Positions 54,976-64,000 of a stretch of 64,000 nucleotides of DNA are shown here, piece by piece. The notes below the pieces were generated by a model. That model was not told the DNA's origin. It searched no databases and saw only the letters and a program-made list of their open reading frames with translations. Position 1 is the first letter of the stretch, and each line of letters begins with the position of its first letter. The stretch is from Streptococcus sanguinis SK1 = NCTC 7863 (GTDB lineage Bacteria > Bacillota > Bacilli > Lactobacillales > Streptococcaceae): NCBI RefSeq assembly GCF_000194945.1, contig NZ_GL878509.1, forward strand, positions 323,543 through 387,542, read 5' to 3'. The translations under genes and the position numbers were made by a program.

Positions 54976-55974
54976 TTACTCCTTTGCATCTGAAAATTCA
55001 ATGACCGATTTACCAACAACATCCGTTTCCAGCATGGTTCGAATCTGACGAATCGTGCTATAAACAGCCTTAGCATCGCTAGAGCCATGCGTTTTGACAA
55101 CAGGCGCTTTCAAACCGAATAGAACTGCACCGCCTGCACTAGAATAGTCCAGACTGTTCTTGAGCCCTCGCAGGCTGTCCTTGAGCAGCCAAGCTCCCAA
55201 TTTAGCTTTGAAACCACCGCCTAAAATAGACTTCTTCAGCTGACCCATGATACTGATAGCAGTTCCCTCAATTGATTTCAGAACAGCATTACCAGTAAAG
55301 CCATCTGCAACGACAACATCCGCCACATCATCCATCAAATCACGCGCTTCCACATTGCCGATAAAGTTAAGTGTTGAATCCCCCGACAAAAGCTCATAGG
55401 CTTCCTTACGCAGAGGATCGCCCTTGCTGCTTTCCGTTCCGTTATTCAAGAGACCCACCCTCGGCTTCTTGATTCCTCGGACATTTTCAGCATAGAAAGA
55501 ACCCAAAGTCGCATACTGGTGTAAATGATGGGCTGTGTTTTCAGCATTGGCTCCCAGATCCAGCATATCAAATCCCTGACCGCCAACCGTTGGCATAGTA
55601 GATAAGAGCCCCGGTCGGTCAATATTCTTGATACGCCCCACGATAAAGAAGCCTGCTGCCAAAAGCGCTCCAGTATTTCCAGCAGACAGCATGGCATCTG
55701 CTTCCCCTGCCTTCACAGCCTTGGCTGCCAGCACCATACTAGCCTCTTTCTTCTGACGAATGGCCTTGGTCGGCTCGTCGTCCGAGTCAATCTTTTCCTC
55801 CGTGTGGATGATGCGGACCCGCTCACCAGCAGTCAGATAAGGCTTGATTTTCGCTTCATCCCCATAAAGGAGAATTTCAATATCCGAAAACTCCTGTACC
55901 GCTTGATTGACTCCTTCGACCAGGGCCTGAGGGGCGTTGTCCCCTCCCATAGCATCAATAGCTATTTTTTTCAT
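54976..55974 (-). CDS. plsX: Phosphate acyltransferase PlsX
   Basis: A 332-residue enzyme converting acyl-ACP to acyl-phosphate for phospholipid synthesis. Motifs: [48 protein letters not shown] and [14 protein letters not shown]. Two bases separate it from acpP, its substrate carrier. Confidence 0.96.
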   Translation of the reverse strand: MKKIAIDAMGGDNAPQALVEGVNQAVQEFSDIEILLYGDEAKIKPYLTAGERVRIIHTEEKIDSDDEPTKAIRQKKEASMVLAAKAVKAGEADAMLSAGNTGALLAAGFFIVGRIKNIDRPGLLSTMPTVGGQGFDMLDLGANAENTAHHLHQYATLGSFYAENVRGIKKPRVGLLNNGTESSKGDPLRKEAYELLSGDSTLNFIGNVEARDLMDDVADVVVADGFTGNAVLKSIEGTAISIMGQLKKSILGGGFKAKLGAWLLKDSLRGLKNSLDYSSAGGAVLFGLKAPVVKTHGSSDAKAVYSTIRQIRTMLETDVVGKSVIEFSDAKE

Positions 55975-55979
55975 TCGAT

Positions 55980-56753
55980 TTATTCCTCGTTCTTATCTTT
56001 TAAAATGCTTCCCCAGTCCCCCAGAGAATCTATAAATTTTTTGGATTTGAGATGGATGCCGACATATTCATCATAGAGCAGGTCGATAAAATCCCGCAGC
56101 TGCTTTTTAATATCTGGCTTCAAAGAAATGGTCTCTAATTCGCTAAAGCGGACCGCCTGAAATTGGTCCAGCAGAAAAGGAAGATTGGGATTCAGATGGC
56201 ATCGCCGTTCATCCTGATGGTAATGATCAGGGCAAAGAACTCCGCTATATTTGAAAGAGAAGTCAAAAGGCAGACCCGTCCGATGACAAAAGGCACAATC
56301 ATGGAAGTTCAGTGAAACTCCAAAACGTGACAAAATCTGAATCTCAAAGATATTGGTCAGCACTTCATAGTCCAGACCATTATTCATCAGCTCCAGGGTT
56401 TTCTGCAGAAAAGCAAAGAGCGCCGGATCCGACTGATTGTCCTGAAGACTGGCATCTGCCAAGGCCGCCACATAACTGGCATAGGCCATGATGAATAAGT
56501 CCTCATTGATGCGATGATAGGTGACTACATTCTGATAGTCCTCGATATAGCTAAGACCATCATCATTGATTTTCATCAGCAAGTTCGCCGCAGTCAAAGG
56601 CTGAATGACGGGTGCTAGCTTGGATTTACTAGCATGCTTGACGAAAAACATACGCTTACCAGCCTGTTCCGTAAAGATCTTTACCAGCTTATCATCCTCG
56701 CGGAAATTGCGGTTATAGAGAACCAGACCTTGACTTGTTAGAGATTTAAGCAT
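55980..56753 (-). CDS. recO: DNA repair protein RecO
   Basis: A 257-residue protein with an N-terminal OB fold ([28 protein letters not shown]) and a C-terminal zinc-finger-like part where cysteines appear in DCAFCHRTG and GVLCPDH. Assists RecA loading with RecR. Overlaps the aminotransferase gene by 8 nt. Confidence 0.95.
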   Translation of the reverse strand: MLKSLTSQGLVLYNRNFREDDKLVKIFTEQAGKRMFFVKHASKSKLAPVIQPLTAANLLMKINDDGLSYIEDYQNVVTYHRINEDLFIMAYASYVAALADASLQDNQSDPALFAFLQKTLELMNNGLDYEVLTNIFEIQILSRFGVSLNFHDCAFCHRTGLPFDFSFKYSGVLCPDHYHQDERRCHLNPNLPFLLDQFQAVRFSELETISLKPDIKKQLRDFIDLLYDEYVGIHLKSKKFIDSLGDWGSILKDKNEE

Positions 56754-57918
56754 AGTCCTCCATGTAGTCCTTGAGGCGTTTCAGGGCTTCTCGAATCGTC
56801 TCCATACTAGCCGCATAGGACAGACGGATATAGCCTTCCCCGTATTGACCAAAAGCCGCCCCCGGGATAAAGGCCACGGCCTTCTTCTCCGCAAAATCCT
56901 GCAGAAAGGCGAACGAATCTTGATTATAACCATCTGGTATCTTAGCAAAAATATAAAAAGCCCCTTCTGGTTTGATAATCTTAAAGCCTAGCTCAGCCAT
57001 TTTCTCTATGATATAGTCGCGACGCTGGATATACTCAGCCTTCATTGGCTCCGCATCATCTTTCCCAACTATCAGGGCTTCAATGCCTGCAAACTGAGCC
57101 ATGGTATTGGCTGCTGTTACGAGATACTGATGGCTCTTAATCAGCTGAGCAGTGAAAACTGCTGGAGCAAAGATAAAGCCCAACCGCCAGCCAGTCATGG
57201 CATGAGACTTAGACAAGCCGTTGATGACGATAGTTTGGTCTGGCAGATACTCCGCGATGGAGACATGCCCCTGCTCTGTATAGGTCAGCTCAGAATAGAC
57301 CTCATCGCAGACCACAAAGACTTGGTATTTTCCTAGGACATCCGCCAGAGCTTTTATCTGCTCCCGCGAATAAGTCACGCCGGTCGGATTGGCTGGATAA
57401 TTAAGAATGACCGCTTTTAGCTGCTCGCCCTGCTCCAAAATAGCTGCTTCCAGCATCTCTGGAGTGAGGACAAAGTTATTGGCCGTTGTATCAATCTCGA
57501 CAATCTCCGCCCCTACTAGATTGACAATGGGCTCATAGCCTGGATAAGCAGGAGCTGGCAGCAAGACCTTGTCTCCTTCTTCTAAAATAGCTGTCAGCGT
57601 AGCTGACAAGGCCTCTGTCGCCCCAATTGTGACCAAAACCTCATCTTCTGGGCGATAGTGCAGATTGTACTTTTCTTTCACAAAGCTGCTAGCCGCCTGA
57701 CGCAGCTCCAAGAGACCGCTCATACCAGTGTAGTGACTTTGATTAGCATCAATCGCCGCCTTGGCTGCTTCTTTGATATGATCCGGTGTTGTAAAGTCCG
57801 GCTCCCCTAAGGTTAGCCGAAGAACTCCCGGAATAGCAGAAATTGATTGGTCAAACTGACGAATCAGCGAAATTTCTATTTTTTCTAAGTTTTTATTAAA
57901 TTTCTTACTTAAATCCAT
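56746..57918 (-). CDS. PLP-dependent aminotransferase (class I, AraT-like)
   Basis: A 390-residue aminotransferase. [20 protein letters not shown] near the start; [23 protein letters not shown] (PLP Asp) and [17 protein letters not shown] with the Schiff-base Lys. The neighbourhood (before recO) is where I recall the streptococcal aromatic aminotransferase araT. Branched-chain or other specificity cannot be excluded. Confidence 0.9.
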   Translation of the reverse strand: MDLSKKFNKNLEKIEISLIRQFDQSISAIPGVLRLTLGEPDFTTPDHIKEAAKAAIDANQSHYTGMSGLLELRQAASSFVKEKYNLHYRPEDEVLVTIGATEALSATLTAILEEGDKVLLPAPAYPGYEPIVNLVGAEIVEIDTTANNFVLTPEMLEAAILEQGEQLKAVILNYPANPTGVTYSREQIKALADVLGKYQVFVVCDEVYSELTYTEQGHVSIAEYLPDQTIVINGLSKSHAMTGWRLGFIFAPAVFTAQLIKSHQYLVTAANTMAQFAGIEALIVGKDDAEPMKAEYIQRRDYIIEKMAELGFKIIKPEGAFYIFAKIPDGYNQDSFAFLQDFAEKKAVAFIPGAAFGQYGEGYIRLSYAASMETIREALKRLKDYMEDYA

Positions 57919-57945
57919 ACATACCTCCAGCCGCTCAATAGAACT

Positions 57946-57974
57946 ATTATACTATAAATGCAGAAGCATAGCAA
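57946..57974 (-). promoter_or_regulatory. Promoter of the aminotransferase-recO-plsX-acpP operon
   Basis: TTGCTA, exactly 17 nt, TATAAT on the minus strand, about 25 nt before the start codon. Confidence 0.7.
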
Positions 57975-58000
57975 AAGCTATTACATGATTTCCCATGCAG

Positions 58001-58033
58001 AAAAAGGACTAAGCTTGCACTCAGTCCCTTTTG
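58001..58033 (-). terminator. Terminator after the sortase gene
   Basis: AAAAGGGACT and AGTCCTTTTT pair around a 12-nt loop, T-run on the minus strand. Confidence 0.65.
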
Positions 58034-58097
58034 GCCTTGCCTTAAAATTCTTCTCTGGCAGATAGTGGATATAGCTGCATCTCACGTGACTGGCCAT

Positions 58098-58940
58098 TCA
58101 ACGAGTCGGAGTATAGGTCAATTCCTTGCCATGCTCGGCCAGAAAATCTGCCAGTTCTGAATCAGGAATCTGCCGCAAATAAAGGTTAGAACGAATCGTG
58201 TCATCTTCCTCACGACAGGTTGAGAGAACCAAATACCGGTCACTCGCCTTAATCTGGATCTTAGGATCCTTAGTACGAGCAGCCTCATAGATATTTCTGA
58301 GCTGAGTTGTAAAATCCTCGTCGTCCTTAAACTCCGTCCGATAAAAAGCCGTCTCTTCCGGCACGATGACCAGCCCCATAGCTTGATAATAATACTTACG
58401 CTCAGGAGTCTCAATCACGACATATCTATGTTTGTCAAAATAATCCTGACGATCATAGTAGTTGACATCATTAAACATGCGATGGTCTCCTGCCTTGCTG
58501 CCCCGAGCATGCCCGAAAAGCCAAGTCAGACGATCACTGAAATCTTTATGATTGTCTTTATCCATAAAGACCGCTCCCATATAAGGCTCTTGCTTTCCTT
58601 CAAACGTCTTTAGCAGATAAGTCTCATTATCTTTCGTTTGCACCACTGGCTCATCCAACTGTGTACCAGGAGCATAGACATAGCCTATCGTTTCTGAATT
58701 CACAGCCTTCAGTTTAGCAAAACGCTCTGCTAAATATTCCTTTTCTGTCTGACTTGAAGATGCAGATGAGCTTGACGTTTCAATCCTGCTAGGATGCGAA
58801 ACTCGAAGCTTGCTACCTGATGCTGATGAACGGAAAGCATAAAAAACAGAAAAAATAACCAGAACAATCAGCAGGAGGCAGATGCCAACAACAAGGAGCT
58901 GTTTCTTATTCGAAGTTTGACTCCTATCTTTTTCTTGCAT
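58098..58940 (-). CDS. Class B-like sortase
   Basis: A 280-residue membrane-anchored transpeptidase. The N-terminal helix (residues ~14-36, QLLVVGICLLLIVLVIFSVF) is followed by a Ser-rich linker and the catalytic domain. His144 (LFGHAR), Cys242 (YLVLSTCREED) and Arg250 (DTIRSNLYL) form the triad. The YMGAVFMDKDN and LTWLFGHA segments and long C-terminal part are typical of SrtB rather than SrtA or pilin sortases. It lies behind a secreted LPKTS protein that may be its substrate; a terminator-like hairpin is between them. Confidence 0.88.
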   Translation of the reverse strand: MQEKDRSQTSNKKQLLVVGICLLLIVLVIFSVFYAFRSSASGSKLRVSHPSRIETSSSSASSSQTEKEYLAERFAKLKAVNSETIGYVYAPGTQLDEPVVQTKDNETYLLKTFEGKQEPYMGAVFMDKDNHKDFSDRLTWLFGHARGSKAGDHRMFNDVNYYDRQDYFDKHRYVVIETPERKYYYQAMGLVIVPEETAFYRTEFKDDEDFTTQLRNIYEAARTKDPKIQIKASDRYLVLSTCREEDDTIRSNLYLRQIPDSELADFLAEHGKELTYTPTR

Positions 58941-58972
58941 AATCTAAAAATCCTTTATTTTTCATTTTTTAC

Positions 58973-59007
58973 AAAAAATATCACCGAACGAAGGCTCAGT
59001 GATATTT
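58973..59007 (-). terminator. Terminator between the LPKTS protein and the sortase gene
   Basis: AAATATCAC and GTGATATTT pair (58976-58984 with 58999-59007), followed by TTTTG on the minus strand. Read-through could supply some sortase mRNA. Confidence 0.7.
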
Positions 59008-59034
59008 AGGCATTAGCACAAATTAAAGACAAAA

Positions 59035-59604
59035 TTATTTGACTGCACTTGTCTTAGGAAGTGACTTTTCTTCAGAATTCTCCTCATTTTCCTTATTCTC
59101 TTCTTTTGCTTCCAGAGTTTTTTTTGCTTTATTTTCTGATTTTTTAGCCTTCTTTTTACCTGCTGCTGAAGAGGATGCCGCCGAAGATTGAGACGGTGCT
59201 GGAAAAGTCGGAACTGATGAAGAGGCTGTGGAGTAAGGTGCTGCCGAATAAGCCGGTGTAGATGGATCTGTAGTAGATGGTGCCACTGAAGGCTGATCAG
59301 CATTGGCCGACTCTCCCTCACCAATAACAAGAACTTTGTTACCAGCTTGATCCTCCATCACAGCACTTTTGCCAACCGGAGCTTTCTTAGCTTCAGCAAC
59401 TTGCTGATCCAGAGCTGATTGTGCATCTCTATAGGCCTGCAACTCATCCATAACTTTATTAGATTCTGAATCCGTACTGCCTTGGGGAACTTCATTATTA
59501 TCAATGTCATTAACCCAAAGACTGGCTGTACCCTCAGCAAATACTGGTGCAGCAGCCGCGAAAAGTGAAAGGGCCACAGCACTTGAAAGCAAAACCTTTT
59601 TCAT
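59035..59604 (-). CDS. Small secreted Ser/Lys/Glu-rich protein ending in LPKTSAVK
   Basis: A 189-residue exported protein. Signal peptide ~1-23 (VLLSSAVALSLFAAAAPVFA with AxA cleavage). Residues ~24-100 are soluble, 100-150 Ser/Pro/Ala/Thr-rich, and 150-180 highly charged (repeated KKAKKSENK, EENKENEENSEEK). It ends SLPKTSAVK and stop: an LPxTS sorting-type motif four residues before the end, without the membrane helix and positive tail of ordinary sortase substrates. Sequence after the stop does not encode such a tail in any frame. Confidence 0.82.
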   Translation of the reverse strand: MKKVLLSSAVALSLFAAAAPVFAEGTASLWVNDIDNNEVPQGSTDSESNKVMDELQAYRDAQSALDQQVAEAKKAPVGKSAVMEDQAGNKVLVIGEGESANADQPSVAPSTTDPSTPAYSAAPYSTASSSVPTFPAPSQSSAASSSAAGKKKAKKSENKAKKTLEAKEENKENEENSEEKSLPKTSAVK

Positions 59605-59672
59605 TATCTCATCTCCTCGTTACTTTTCAAAAATAATTGTAACTCCCCGTTACCTAATATTACCTACTATTA

Positions 59673-59701
59673 AGTATAGTTCGAACTCTAAAAAAAGTCA
59701 A
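59673..59701 (-). promoter_or_regulatory. Promoter of the LPKTS protein gene
   Basis: TTGACT, exactly 17 nt, TATACT on the minus strand. The ~70-nt leader contains two adjacent TTACCTA-like direct repeats (59651-59668) and a GAGGAG ribosome-binding site. Confidence 0.7.
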
Positions 59702-59916
59702 GAATTTTACTACATAAAAATTTCTAAAATCAAAGAATACCAAGGGATGAGACAAATTGTCAATTTACCAACTATTTAAATGGTCATTTATTTATATTTG
59801 AAACATCAAGTAATTTGAGTTTTCTTTCAAAGTGAATGTTGGACTTTTTTTTAAAAGATAGTAGGAATAAAATAAGAAGAGGCCAGGAATTAAGCATCCC
59901 AGCCATACATCTCAGA
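59702..59916. other. AT-rich spacer between prs and the LPKTS gene
   Basis: No open frame or clear repeat. A weak imperfect hairpin (59882-59909, GGC-GGA/TCC-GCC) followed by TCTTCTTATTTT on the minus strand may end the prs transcript. Confidence 0.4.
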
Positions 59917-60882
59917 TTATTTTTTACCTATTTCAAACAAGGGTGACAGCGGCCGTTTTTCATGAATACGGACAATGGCTTCCCCTAAAAGATGAGCAAT
60001 TGAAATCTGCTCAATCTTATCAATTAAGCGCTCTTGAGGCAGATAAATCGTATCCAGCACAACCAATTTTTTAATCGCTGATTTTTGAATATTATCCATA
60101 GCAGGACCAGATAAGACTGGGTGAGTACAGCTGGCATAGACTTCTACAGCTCCCGCCTCAGCGAGAGCGTCAGCTGCATGGCAGATAGTCCCTGCTGTAT
60201 CAATCATATCATCAATTAGGATACAAGTTTTTCCTTCTACCTTACCAATGATGTTCATAACTTCACTGCTATTCATCTTGTCCACACTGCGACGCTTATC
60301 AATAATCGCAATCGGGGTTTTCAGAAACTCTGCTAACTTACGAGCCCGACTCACACCACCATGGTCAGGACTGACTACCACATAGTCTCCTCCTGTCATA
60401 TTACGGCGCTCAAAGTAATCAGCAATCAAAGGTGCACCCATCAAGTGATCCACTGGAATATCAAAGAAGCCCTGGATTTGCGCTGCGTGCAAGTCAATAG
60501 TCAGCATCCGATCCACACCAGCAATTTCCAACATATTAGCAACTAATTTAGATGTAATTGGCTCACGAGCTCTAGCCTTGCGATCCTGCCGAGCATAGCC
60601 ATAGTAAGGCATGACAACGTTGATGGATTCAGCACTAGCTCGTTTCAAAGCATCTACCATAATCAAGATTTCCATCAAATTATCATTGACTGGCGAACTG
60701 GTAGACTGCAAAATAAAGACGTGTTTCCCACGAATAGATTCTTCAATATTCACTTGAATCTCTCCATCAGAGAACTGACGAACAGTTGATTTCCCAAGTG
60801 GCAATCCAATCTCTTGAGCAACACGCTGCGCTAATTCTTGATTAGAAGAAAGAGCAAAGAGTTTTAAATCAGAAAAAGACAT
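59917..60882 (-). CDS. prs: Ribose-phosphate pyrophosphokinase
   Basis: A 321-residue PRPP synthetase supplying PurF and other pathways. Motifs: [55 protein letters not shown] and the PRPP loop [19 protein letters not shown] ribosome-binding site. Class I (phosphate-activated) type by sequence. Confidence 0.97.
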   Translation of the reverse strand: MSFSDLKLFALSSNQELAQRVAQEIGLPLGKSTVRQFSDGEIQVNIEESIRGKHVFILQSTSSPVNDNLMEILIMVDALKRASAESINVVMPYYGYARQDRKARAREPITSKLVANMLEIAGVDRMLTIDLHAAQIQGFFDIPVDHLMGAPLIADYFERRNMTGGDYVVVSPDHGGVSRARKLAEFLKTPIAIIDKRRSVDKMNSSEVMNIIGKVEGKTCILIDDMIDTAGTICHAADALAEAGAVEVYASCTHPVLSGPAMDNIQKSAIKKLVVLDTIYLPQERLIDKIEQISIAHLLGEAIVRIHEKRPLSPLFEIGKK

Positions 60883-60978
60883 GATTCCCTCCAGATTCTA
60901 AATCGTCTTTCATTGTCCAATTACAACTTTTCCCAACTACCATTGTAACTTTTTTCAGTTGATTTTTCAATTAAAAAT

Positions 60979-61000
60979 AAAAAACGCCAGAGGCGCTTTT
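60979..61000 (-). terminator. Terminator after pcsB
   Basis: GCGCC-TCT-GGCGT stem flanked by AAAA/TTTTTT, with a T-rich tail on the minus strand. Confidence 0.75.
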
Positions 61001-61006
61001 TACTGA

Positions 61007-62221
61007 TTAGTTCGGATAGATATATGAAACTGTACCTTGTGCAGTTGTTGGATTAAACCATCCACGGTAGTTACCGATTGATTGTTGTCCAAGGTAGTTT
61101 GCTTCTGATACTTGGATGCTTGTAGTAGATTGAACAGCTGTTACTACTGCAACGTGTCCGTATCCACCGTCAGTCCAACATGCAATCGCTCCAACTTCTG
61201 GCTGTGAACCAACACGGAAGCCTGCTGCTGCTGCACTTGCAGACCATTGTCCACCATTACCCCAGTAATCGCCAGCCCAAGGAGCTAATGTCTTAGCACC
61301 CCAAGTACATTGACCTACTGGATAAGAAGATGCAGATGAGCTATAAACTGGTCTATTCGCACGGGCAACAGATTGAGTTACTGCAGGTGCTGCTGGAGCC
61401 GCTGCTTCAGCTGCTGGAGCTGAATTAACAACTGCTTGAACCTGAGCTTGCAGGGTAGTGTTTCCTGAAGCTTCAATTGCTTGGCGTTTTGACTCTTGCT
61501 CTGCTTTATAAGCAGCTTCACGAGCCGCTGCTTCAGCTGCTGCTTTTTCAGCTGCTGCTTTTTCTTCAAGAAGAGAATTCTTTTCGTTTTCAGCAGTCGC
61601 TTTTTCAGCTGCAAGACTTGTCTGAGCTGCTTTCAGTTCAGCTTGTTTTGTTGCCAAAGTTTGCTCGTCATCAGCTAACTTCTCTTGGTTAGCAATTACA
61701 GTATTAATAGCTTCATTATTCGCAACTTGCTTTTCATCAATTGCTTCTTTATCTTTCTTTTGTTGTTCCAGCATTTTGTTATTTGCTGAAACAATTTCGC
61801 TCATAGCTGCTACACGAGAGATAGCTTCTGTGATAGAGCTAGAATTTACAACTGTATTGATGTAGCTAGTAGCAGTTCCATTTGTTTGGGTACTGCGTGC
61901 TTGATTTGCAAGTGACTCATTACGAGCTACAATATTTTTAGACAGTTCATCAATTTCAGCAGAAAGTTTTGCAGATTCAGCAGACAACTTTTCATTTTCT
62001 GCTTTAAGCTCTTCTTGTTGCTTTTGAATGGCAGACACTTGACCTTGAATTTCGTCAACTTGCGTCTGAGCTGATTGTTGTTGCTCTGTCAAGCTATTAA
62101 TCTTGCTGTCTTGTGCAGCAATCTTTTCATCAGTTGTCTCCGCTTTAACGCTCACAAGTGCAGCTCCTTGTGAAAGGATAACCGTACTCAATAAAATTGA
62201 TGTGAGTAGTTTTTTCTTCAT
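61007..62221 (-). CDS. pcsB: Peptidoglycan hydrolase PcsB (CHAP domain)
   Basis: A 404-residue secreted division hydrolase. Signal peptide ~1-28 ([20 protein letters not shown]). A long coiled coil (~30-245) that binds FtsX follows, including Ala/Glu/Lys-rich repeats [12 protein letters not shown]. An Ala/Pro linker leads to the CHAP domain (~300-404) with Cys305 in [11 protein letters not shown] and His356 in GGYGHVAVV. Start at 62221 (MKKKLLTS), ribosome-binding site AAGGAG 12 nt upstream. Usually essential and controlled by WalRK in streptococci. Confidence 0.96.
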   Translation of the reverse strand: MKKKLLTSILLSTVILSQGAALVSVKAETTDEKIAAQDSKINSLTEQQQSAQTQVDEIQGQVSAIQKQQEELKAENEKLSAESAKLSAEIDELSKNIVARNESLANQARSTQTNGTATSYINTVVNSSSITEAISRVAAMSEIVSANNKMLEQQKKDKEAIDEKQVANNEAINTVIANQEKLADDEQTLATKQAELKAAQTSLAAEKATAENEKNSLLEEKAAAEKAAAEAAAREAAYKAEQESKRQAIEASGNTTLQAQVQAVVNSAPAAEAAAPAAPAVTQSVARANRPVYSSSASSYPVGQCTWGAKTLAPWAGDYWGNGGQWSASAAAAGFRVGSQPEVGAIACWTDGGYGHVAVVTAVQSTTSIQVSEANYLGQQSIGNYRGWFNPTTAQGTVSYIYPN

Positions 62222-62256
62222 AAAAATAATACACTCCTTCTTATAACACATTAACT

Positions 62257-62265
62257 AGTATACCA
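62257..62265 (-). promoter_or_regulatory. Extended -10 of pcsB
   Basis: TGGTATACT (TGn-TATACT) on the minus strand, 35 nt before the start codon; poor -35, as expected for an activator-dependent promoter. Confidence 0.6.
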
Positions 62266-62283
62266 GAAAATGCTGTATCATAT

Positions 62284-62300
62284 GTTACGCCTTTATTACA
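62284..62300 (-). promoter_or_regulatory. WalR (VicR) box upstream of pcsB
   Basis: TGTAAT-AAAGG-CGTAAC on the minus strand. It matches the WalR direct repeat TGTWAH-N5-TGTWAH except for one base, at the -35 position of the pcsB promoter. Confidence 0.6.
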
Positions 62301-62317
62301 TTTTTATTTCTTGTTTA

Positions 62318-62818
62318 TCATAAATACATTTTTTCGAAAATAGGCTGAAAAATGAGGAATATCAGGCTATTGAGAAGGATAGTCGGTACCAGACTGCTAA
62401 GGACAAAATCCTGTAAATTCAGACTAGAAAGATTCAAAAATACTGCAAAAGCAAAACTAATTAATTCAAATAAAAATACAAGAATCAAAACAGATAAAAA
62501 GCGAGTAAATGTATTTAAAAGCATAGTTGAACTAGACTGACAAACCAAGAGACTTAAAAGAGGAAAAAGAATAAGAGCAATACCGATGGTATGAAAATAG
62601 TAAACATCATAAATCAACCCCAAACAGCAAAATAAGAGAATATTGTAGTTTCTAGAGAGATTGATGGAAACAAAAAGCATGAAAATAAAGATAAAATGAC
62701 TGACTAAATGCCATTGTAAAGGCAGAATATTAGCCAGAAAAGTCGAAATTTGTCCGTCTATCAATAAGACAAAAAATAAAATAATAGGAGTCAAAAGATG
62801 TTCTTTAATATCTCTCAT
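62318..62818 (-). CDS. mreD: Rod-shape determining protein MreD
   Basis: A 166-residue membrane protein with about five helices (LLTPIILFFVLLIDGQIS, FIFIFMLFVSINLS, LFCCLGLIYDVYYF). Works with MreC in peripheral peptidoglycan synthesis of ovococci. Starts directly at the end of mreC. Confidence 0.92.
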   Translation of the reverse strand: MRDIKEHLLTPIILFFVLLIDGQISTFLANILPLQWHLVSHFIFIFMLFVSINLSRNYNILLFCCLGLIYDVYYFHTIGIALILFPLLSLLVCQSSSTMLLNTFTRFLSVLILVFLFELISFAFAVFLNLSSLNLQDFVLSSLVPTILLNSLIFLIFQPIFEKMYL

Positions 62819-62819
62819 A

Positions 62820-63635
62820 TCAGTTCCCTACCAACATTACAGCACGGATATCCGACAAATCCGCAGCTGGCTTAACCAGAACAATCTTGTTTAACTGATC
62901 CTTAGCCTCAGACACGGAAAGTACCTTACCGACAGGAATATTTTCTGCATTATAAGCACCCAAGCCACTGGTTGCCACCTCATCTCCCTCTTTTATATCT
63001 TCAGCACTATTTAACTGACTGATGATATAAGCAGAGTTTTTTGCATCATAACCCGTAATAATCCCATAAACTAGACCAGACTTAGTTTGAATTCTAACAG
63101 AAATTTTAGTTGAGTTTTCCTCGTTAGTCAGTAGAGAAACCAAGCTAGACTGACTACTAGTTTCAGAAACACTTCCGACCAGACCACCATTAGCGACTAC
63201 TAGCATAGCATCTGTCACATTATCAGATGTCCCCTTGTCAATAGTCAGCTCATTTTTCCAGGATGCTGGCGTACGGGCAATCACTTCGCTGGCAATTTGT
63301 GTTTGATTTTTATCAGCCTCTTTAAATTCCAGAAGTTTTCGTAACTGCTCATTCTCATCTTCTAAGGAATCTGCCTTCCCAGCCTTTTCCTCAACCTCAT
63401 AAAGATTTTTCTTGAGCTGCTGATTCTCTCTATAAGTAGACATCAAATCTGACATTTCTTCTTTTTTATCAGCTACAAAAGCAAAAGGAGAGCCGACAAG
63501 TCTATCTACCAATGAAATAATATTTGAAGTAGTTGATACAAACCAACTAGAAGAGGTAGATAGGATGAGTATCGTCATTGCAACAACTAATACAAAAAAA
63601 GAAATTAGAAACTTAGATTTTTTAAATCGATTCAT
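62820..63635 (-). CDS. mreC: Cell shape-determining protein MreC
   Basis: A 271-residue protein with an N-terminal membrane helix (~10-30), a coiled coil (~60-105, ENQQLKKNLYEVEEKAGKAD) and two extracellular beta-barrel domains (IARTPASWKNELTIDKG, GLVYGIITGYDAK, GDEVATSGLGA). Length and order mreC-mreD-pcsB are as in other streptococci. GAGG ribosome-binding site. Confidence 0.95.
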   Translation of the reverse strand: MNRFKKSKFLISFFVLVVAMTILILSTSSSWFVSTTSNIISLVDRLVGSPFAFVADKKEEMSDLMSTYRENQQLKKNLYEVEEKAGKADSLEDENEQLRKLLEFKEADKNQTQIASEVIARTPASWKNELTIDKGTSDNVTDAMLVVANGGLVGSVSETSSQSSLVSLLTNEENSTKISVRIQTKSGLVYGIITGYDAKNSAYIISQLNSAEDIKEGDEVATSGLGAYNAENIPVGKVLSVSEAKDQLNKIVLVKPAADLSDIRAVMLVGN

Positions 63636-63707
63636 CAGAAAAACCTCACTAAACAGGACGAGAAAGTATAAGAAAAGGAGATAGCAAACGCTAAACTCCT
63701 CATTATA

Positions 63708-63795
63708 CGGAGAATGGGGGATTCGAACCCCCGCGCCGGTAACCCGACCTAACGATTTAGCAAACCGTCCTCTTCAGCCTCTTGAGTAATTCTCC
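63708..63795 (-). tRNA. tRNA-Ser (GCT)
   Basis: 88 nt with acceptor GGAGAAT/ATTCTCC and discriminator G, anticodon GCT in TTGCTAA, a long variable arm as required for serine tRNA, and T-loop GGTTCGAATCC. CCA is not encoded. Confidence 0.95.
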
Positions 63796-63804
63796 AATAT
63801 TTAA

Positions 63805-63878
<74 letters not shown>

Positions 63879-63911
63879 AAGTTTGAAAACTTGGTATGAA
63901 CTTTCGTTCAA

Positions 63912-63982
63912 AGCGGGTGACGAGAATCGAACTCGCGACAACAGCTTGGAAGGCTGTAGTTTTACCACTAAACTACACCCGC
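63912..63982 (-). tRNA. tRNA-Gly (TCC)
   Basis: 71 nt, acceptor GCGGGTG/CACCCGC, anticodon TCC in CTTCCAA, T-loop AGTTCGATTCT, discriminator U. First of a three-tRNA minus-strand cluster that may continue beyond the window. Confidence 0.95.
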
Positions 63983-64000
63983 ATCACCACTATGATAATG

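Overview
The window comes from a viridans Streptococcus. Gene content and order most resemble my memory of Streptococcus sanguinis: mreC-mreD-pcsB-prs next to a class B-type sortase, then recO-plsX-acpP, the pur cluster, a bgaC PTS locus, ruvB with an upstream pair of CiaR-type small RNAs, adhE, a sialic-acid locus and an ntp V-ATPase. Species assignment is inference from synteny; no database search was possible. Nearly everything is on the minus strand, so the origin-proximal side of the chromosome is probably at the right end.

Right to left (direction of transcription). 63.9-63.7 kb: three tRNAs (Gly, Ile, Ser). 63.6-61.0 kb: cell shape and division (mreC, mreD, pcsB with a WalR-like box). 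60.9-58.1 kb: prs, a small secreted protein ending in an LPKTS motif without a membrane anchor, and a class B-like sortase. 57.9-54.7 kb: aminotransferase, recO, plsX, acpP. 54.6-34.0 kb: de novo purine genes purC-purL-purF-purM-purN-(GNAT)-purH, purD, purE-purK and purB. A convergent CHAP-domain surface protein interrupts them between purH and purD. An accessory island between purK and purB carries a YdcF-like protein, a 75-aa protein, an Asp/Glu racemase, a second purK 3' end, an acidic 88-aa protein, and a Ser/Thr kinase whose first 75 residues are a paralogue of the 75-aa protein.

33.9-30.6 kb: a TetR-oxidoreductase pair diverging from dhaKLM. 30.3-21.3 kb: a GntR regulator diverging from a galactoside-uptake operon (bgaC, mannose-family PTS IIB-IIC-IID-IIA, agaS, lacD, galM). 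21.2-19.1 kb: three csRNA genes, each with a CiaR-type direct repeat 10 nt upstream of TATACT, around ruvB and a nucleotidyltransferase gene. 19.0-13.4 kb: low-MW protein tyrosine phosphatase, MORN protein, OatA-like acyltransferase, and adhE with two Rex-like operators. 13.1-6.3 kb: an unknown membrane protein, an acetylxylan-esterase remnant, nanE-nanA-SSS symporter-nanQ, and rpiR-nanK. 6.1-0 kb: ntpF-I-K-E-C-G-(GNAT)-A, a V-type ATPase whose c-subunit keeps the Na+-site residues.

The genes group around sugar scavenging from host glycans (sialic acid, beta-1,3-galactosides), fermentation (AdhE, DhaKLM), Na+ homeostasis, purine synthesis (Prs makes PRPP for PurF) and cell-wall turnover. The strongest candidate for something undescribed is the purK-purB island with its fused kinase. 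Next are a 133-nt cloverleaf-shaped inverted-repeat element between purD and purE, and the LPKTS protein next to the sortase.
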